From Rhodocyclus purpureus (GTDB lineage Bacteria > Pseudomonadota > Gammaproteobacteria > Burkholderiales > Rhodocyclaceae), in assembly GCF_016653115.1 (NCBI RefSeq), contig NZ_NHRX01000016.1, positions 29,715-93,714 of the forward strand: DNA of 64,000 nucleotides, in the 5' to 3' direction. Both the position numbers and the translations under genes were made by a program. Shown here piece by piece: positions 61,225 to 64,000 of this stretch (its first letter is position 1; every line of letters begins with the position of its first letter). The notes beneath the pieces were generated by a model. That model saw only the letters and a list, made by a program, of their open reading frames with translations, had not been told where the DNA came from and ran no database searches.

Positions 61225-61659
61225 TCAGCAGGAGCGGTCTTCGCCCGACTCGGGCCGCGCCACTGCAAGCGAGATCTCGCGCAGGAAGGCGACCAGCCCG
61301 CCGATCAGCGCCAGCAAGGCGGCGACGAACAGCCCGGCGACGACACGGTCGGAGTTGAGGTGCATCTCGGCGCCGACGAAGAGCGCGACGACGACCAGGC
61401 TGACGAGAAGCGCGCTCAGCACGCACAGGGAGATCGCCCCCTGGATCCAGCGCTTGCGCTGCCTCAGCGTGCGGATTTCCTCGCTGTCGGCAGCCGCGCC
61501 CTTGCCGGCCGCCCTGCCCTGCAGCTGGCGCCGGCGGTCGACGATGCGCGCCAGCCGGTTGACCAGTACACCGAGGATCGAGCCGACGCCGGTGAGCAGG
61601 AACACCGGCGCGACCGCCATCTCGATGACCTGGGCGACGCCCGGGTAGTTGGCATCCAT
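61225..61659 (-). CDS. DUF2721 membrane protein
   Basis: A 144-residue protein with three predicted helices: about 12-32 (VAPVFLLTGVGSILGVLVN), 75-95 and 105-128. The arginine-rich segment RLARIVDRRRQL after the first helix is characteristic of DUF2721. Function unknown. It follows the DUF2788 gene by 18 bases on the same strand; the GC-rich end runs toward a REP-like hairpin. Confidence 0.75.
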   Translation of the reverse strand: MDANYPGVAQVIEMAVAPVFLLTGVGSILGVLVNRLARIVDRRRQLQGRAAGKGAAADSEEIRTLRQRKRWIQGAISLCVLSALLVSLVVVALFVGAEMHLNSDRVVAGLFVAALLALIGGLVAFLREISLAVARPESGEDRSC

Positions 61660-61677
61660 GCGGCTATCCGCCAGCGC

Positions 61678-61887
61678 TCACATTCCCAGGAACTTCTCGA
61701 GAATGGACTTGGCGATGAAGCCGAGCATGCCGAAGGCGAGGACGAAGAAGAGGATCAGCGTCCCCTTCTTGCCTGCCTTCGACTTCCACGCCAGTTCGGC
61801 GATGATGAAGAGCATGAACAGGATGAAGGCGCCGACGCCGAAGCTCATCCCGAAGTCGGCGATCTGCTCCTCGCTCAGCCCGAACAT
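61678..61887 (-). CDS. DUF2788 small membrane protein
   Basis: A 69-residue inner-membrane protein with two helices (about 14-32 and 44-62) around a basic loop (WKSKAGKKGT). The start MFGLSEEQIADFGMSFGVGA matches DUF2788, a family of small beta- and gammaproteobacterial proteins without known function. It lies 22 bases after argG on the same strand. Confidence 0.75.
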   Translation of the reverse strand: MFGLSEEQIADFGMSFGVGAFILFMLFIIAELAWKSKAGKKGTLILFFVLAFGMLGFIAKSILEKFLGM

Positions 61888-61909
61888 GGCGCGTGCCCGG
61901 CTAGCCTGC

Positions 61910-63151
<1,242 letters not shown>

Positions 63152-63216
63152 GTGCGATCTCCATTGGTGAAACAAGCGCCGGCACCCGTGCGCCGACGTC
63201 GCGTCTCAAGATTCGA

Positions 63217-64000
63217 TCAGGATTCGGTCTGGATGCGGCCGAGGACCAGGTACTCCATCAGCGCCTTCTGCGTGTGCAGGCGGTTCTCGGCCTCGTCCCA
63301 GACCACGCTCTGCGGACCGTCGATGACCTCGGCGGTGACCTCCTCGCCGCGGTGCGCCGGCAGGCAGTGCAGGAAGATCGCGTCCTCGCGGGCGACGCGC
63401 ATCATCTCGGCGTCGACCTGCCAGTCGGCGAAATCCTTGAGCCTTTCCTCGTTCTCGGCCTCGTAGCCCATCGAGGTCCACACATCGGTGGTGACGATGT
63501 CGGCGCCGCGCGCCGCTTCCATCGGGTCGGCGAACTGCTGGAAGTGGTCCGTACCGACGAGGCCGACGCGCTCGGGCTCGATCTCGTAGCCGGGCGGGGT
63601 CGACACATGGACACGGAAGTCGAGCACCTCGGCTGCCTGCAGCCAGGTGTTGCACATGTTGTTCGAGTCACCGATCCAGGCCACCGTCTTGCCCTGGATC
63701 GGGCCGCGGTGCTCGATGAAGGTGTAGATGTCGGCCATGATCTGGCACGGGTGGTACTCGTTGGTGAGCCCGTTGATCACCGGCACGCGCGAGTTGGCGG
63801 CGAAGCGCTCGACGATGTCCTGCTCGAAGGTGCGGATCATCACCAGGTCGCTCATGCGCGAGATCACCTGCGCCGCGTCCTCGACCGGCTCGCCCCGCCC
63901 GAGCTGCGAGTCGCGCGTGTTGAGGTAGATCGCCGAACCGCCGAGCTGCTGGATGCCGGCCTCGAAGGAGAGGCGCGTGCGCGTGCTCGCCTTCTCGAAG
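63217..64000 (-). CDS. argF: Ornithine carbamoyltransferase, 5' end outside window
   Basis: The C-terminal 260 residues of ArgF; the gene runs off the right edge, so about the first 45 residues are missing. The enzyme makes citrulline from ornithine and carbamoyl phosphate. Carbamoyl phosphate motif STRTR at the window edge, then NGLTNEYHPCQIMAD (HPCQ), ornithine-binding residues in WIGDSNNMCNTW and DVWTSMG, and the catalytic HCLPAHRGEEV. Followed by argG. Confidence 0.97.
   Translation of the reverse strand, partial: FEKASTRTRLSFEAGIQQLGGSAIYLNTRDSQLGRGEPVEDAAQVISRMSDLVMIRTFEQDIVERFAANSRVPVINGLTNEYHPCQIMADIYTFIEHRGPIQGKTVAWIGDSNNMCNTWLQAAEVLDFRVHVSTPPGYEIEPERVGLVGTDHFQQFADPMEAARGADIVTTDVWTSMGYEAENEERLKDFADWQVDAEMMRVAREDAIFLHCLPAHRGEEVTAEVIDGPQSVVWDEAENRLHTQKALMEYLVLGRIQTES

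Overview
The window looks like a chromosomal stretch of a GC-rich betaproteobacterium. Gene content (isc cluster with cysE, quinol-dependent NO reductase, BktB-like thiolase, PntA/PntB transhydrogenase, M48 protease, DUF2788 and DUF2721 proteins) fits the Rhodocyclales best, perhaps a Candidatus Accumulibacter relative. That placement is inference from gene content; no rRNA is present. Almost everything is housekeeping. The accessory signal is concentrated in a copper-efflux island at the left end, a family of dispersed palindromic repeats, and a few decayed genes.

Layout. 1-9934: a PACE-type biocide exporter, then a copper/silver efflux locus (cusA, a cusB with a CusF-like domain fused at its end, an outer membrane factor, a separate cusF) facing its own two-component system cusR-cusS. 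9903-17405: a P2-type cation ATPase, an alpha/beta hydrolase, a DUF445 protein, an exported protein of unknown role next to gene debris, a secreted nuclease and a DUF488 protein whose tail is encoded by an inverted repeat. 17483-19783: qNOR. 20278-31437: tRNA-Ser(CGA), mltF, serS, malQ, rarA-lolA-ftsK, greB. 31583-37643: mfd, aroG, serB. 37954-45956 (all minus): cysE, iscR, a second cysteine desulfurase, iscS, iscU, iscA, hscB, hscA, fdx, iscX. 46962-53087: trmJ, suhB, orn, an M48 protease, rsgA and an orphan antitoxin. 53639-57753: a Crp/Fnr regulator and pntA-pntB. 57944-64000: a beta-ketothiolase, a Nudix CoA pyrophosphatase, yajQ, ppnP, small membrane proteins, argG and the truncated argF.

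How the genes work together. CusCBA with CusF forms a periplasm-spanning Cu(I)/Ag(I) pump under CusRS; a palindrome between cusF and cusR is the likely operator. The isc block is a full Fe-S assembly operon with cysteine supply (cysE) ahead of it; a good IscR type-1 site lies at the iscR promoter. argF-argG carry out consecutive steps of arginine synthesis, and pntAB supplies NADPH.

The strongest unexplained signal is the intergenic repeat family. It is a hairpin built from two related arms, found at eight or more loci. At two loci it has two distinct conserved ends, giving an oriented composite element of about 225-275 bp. It is expanded into about five 144-bp tandem units upstream of cysE and inserted between iscS and iscU. 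One end of the element carries an 11-base motif, GTTTCACGTTA, which also occurs alone; in all seven places seen it points toward the next gene.
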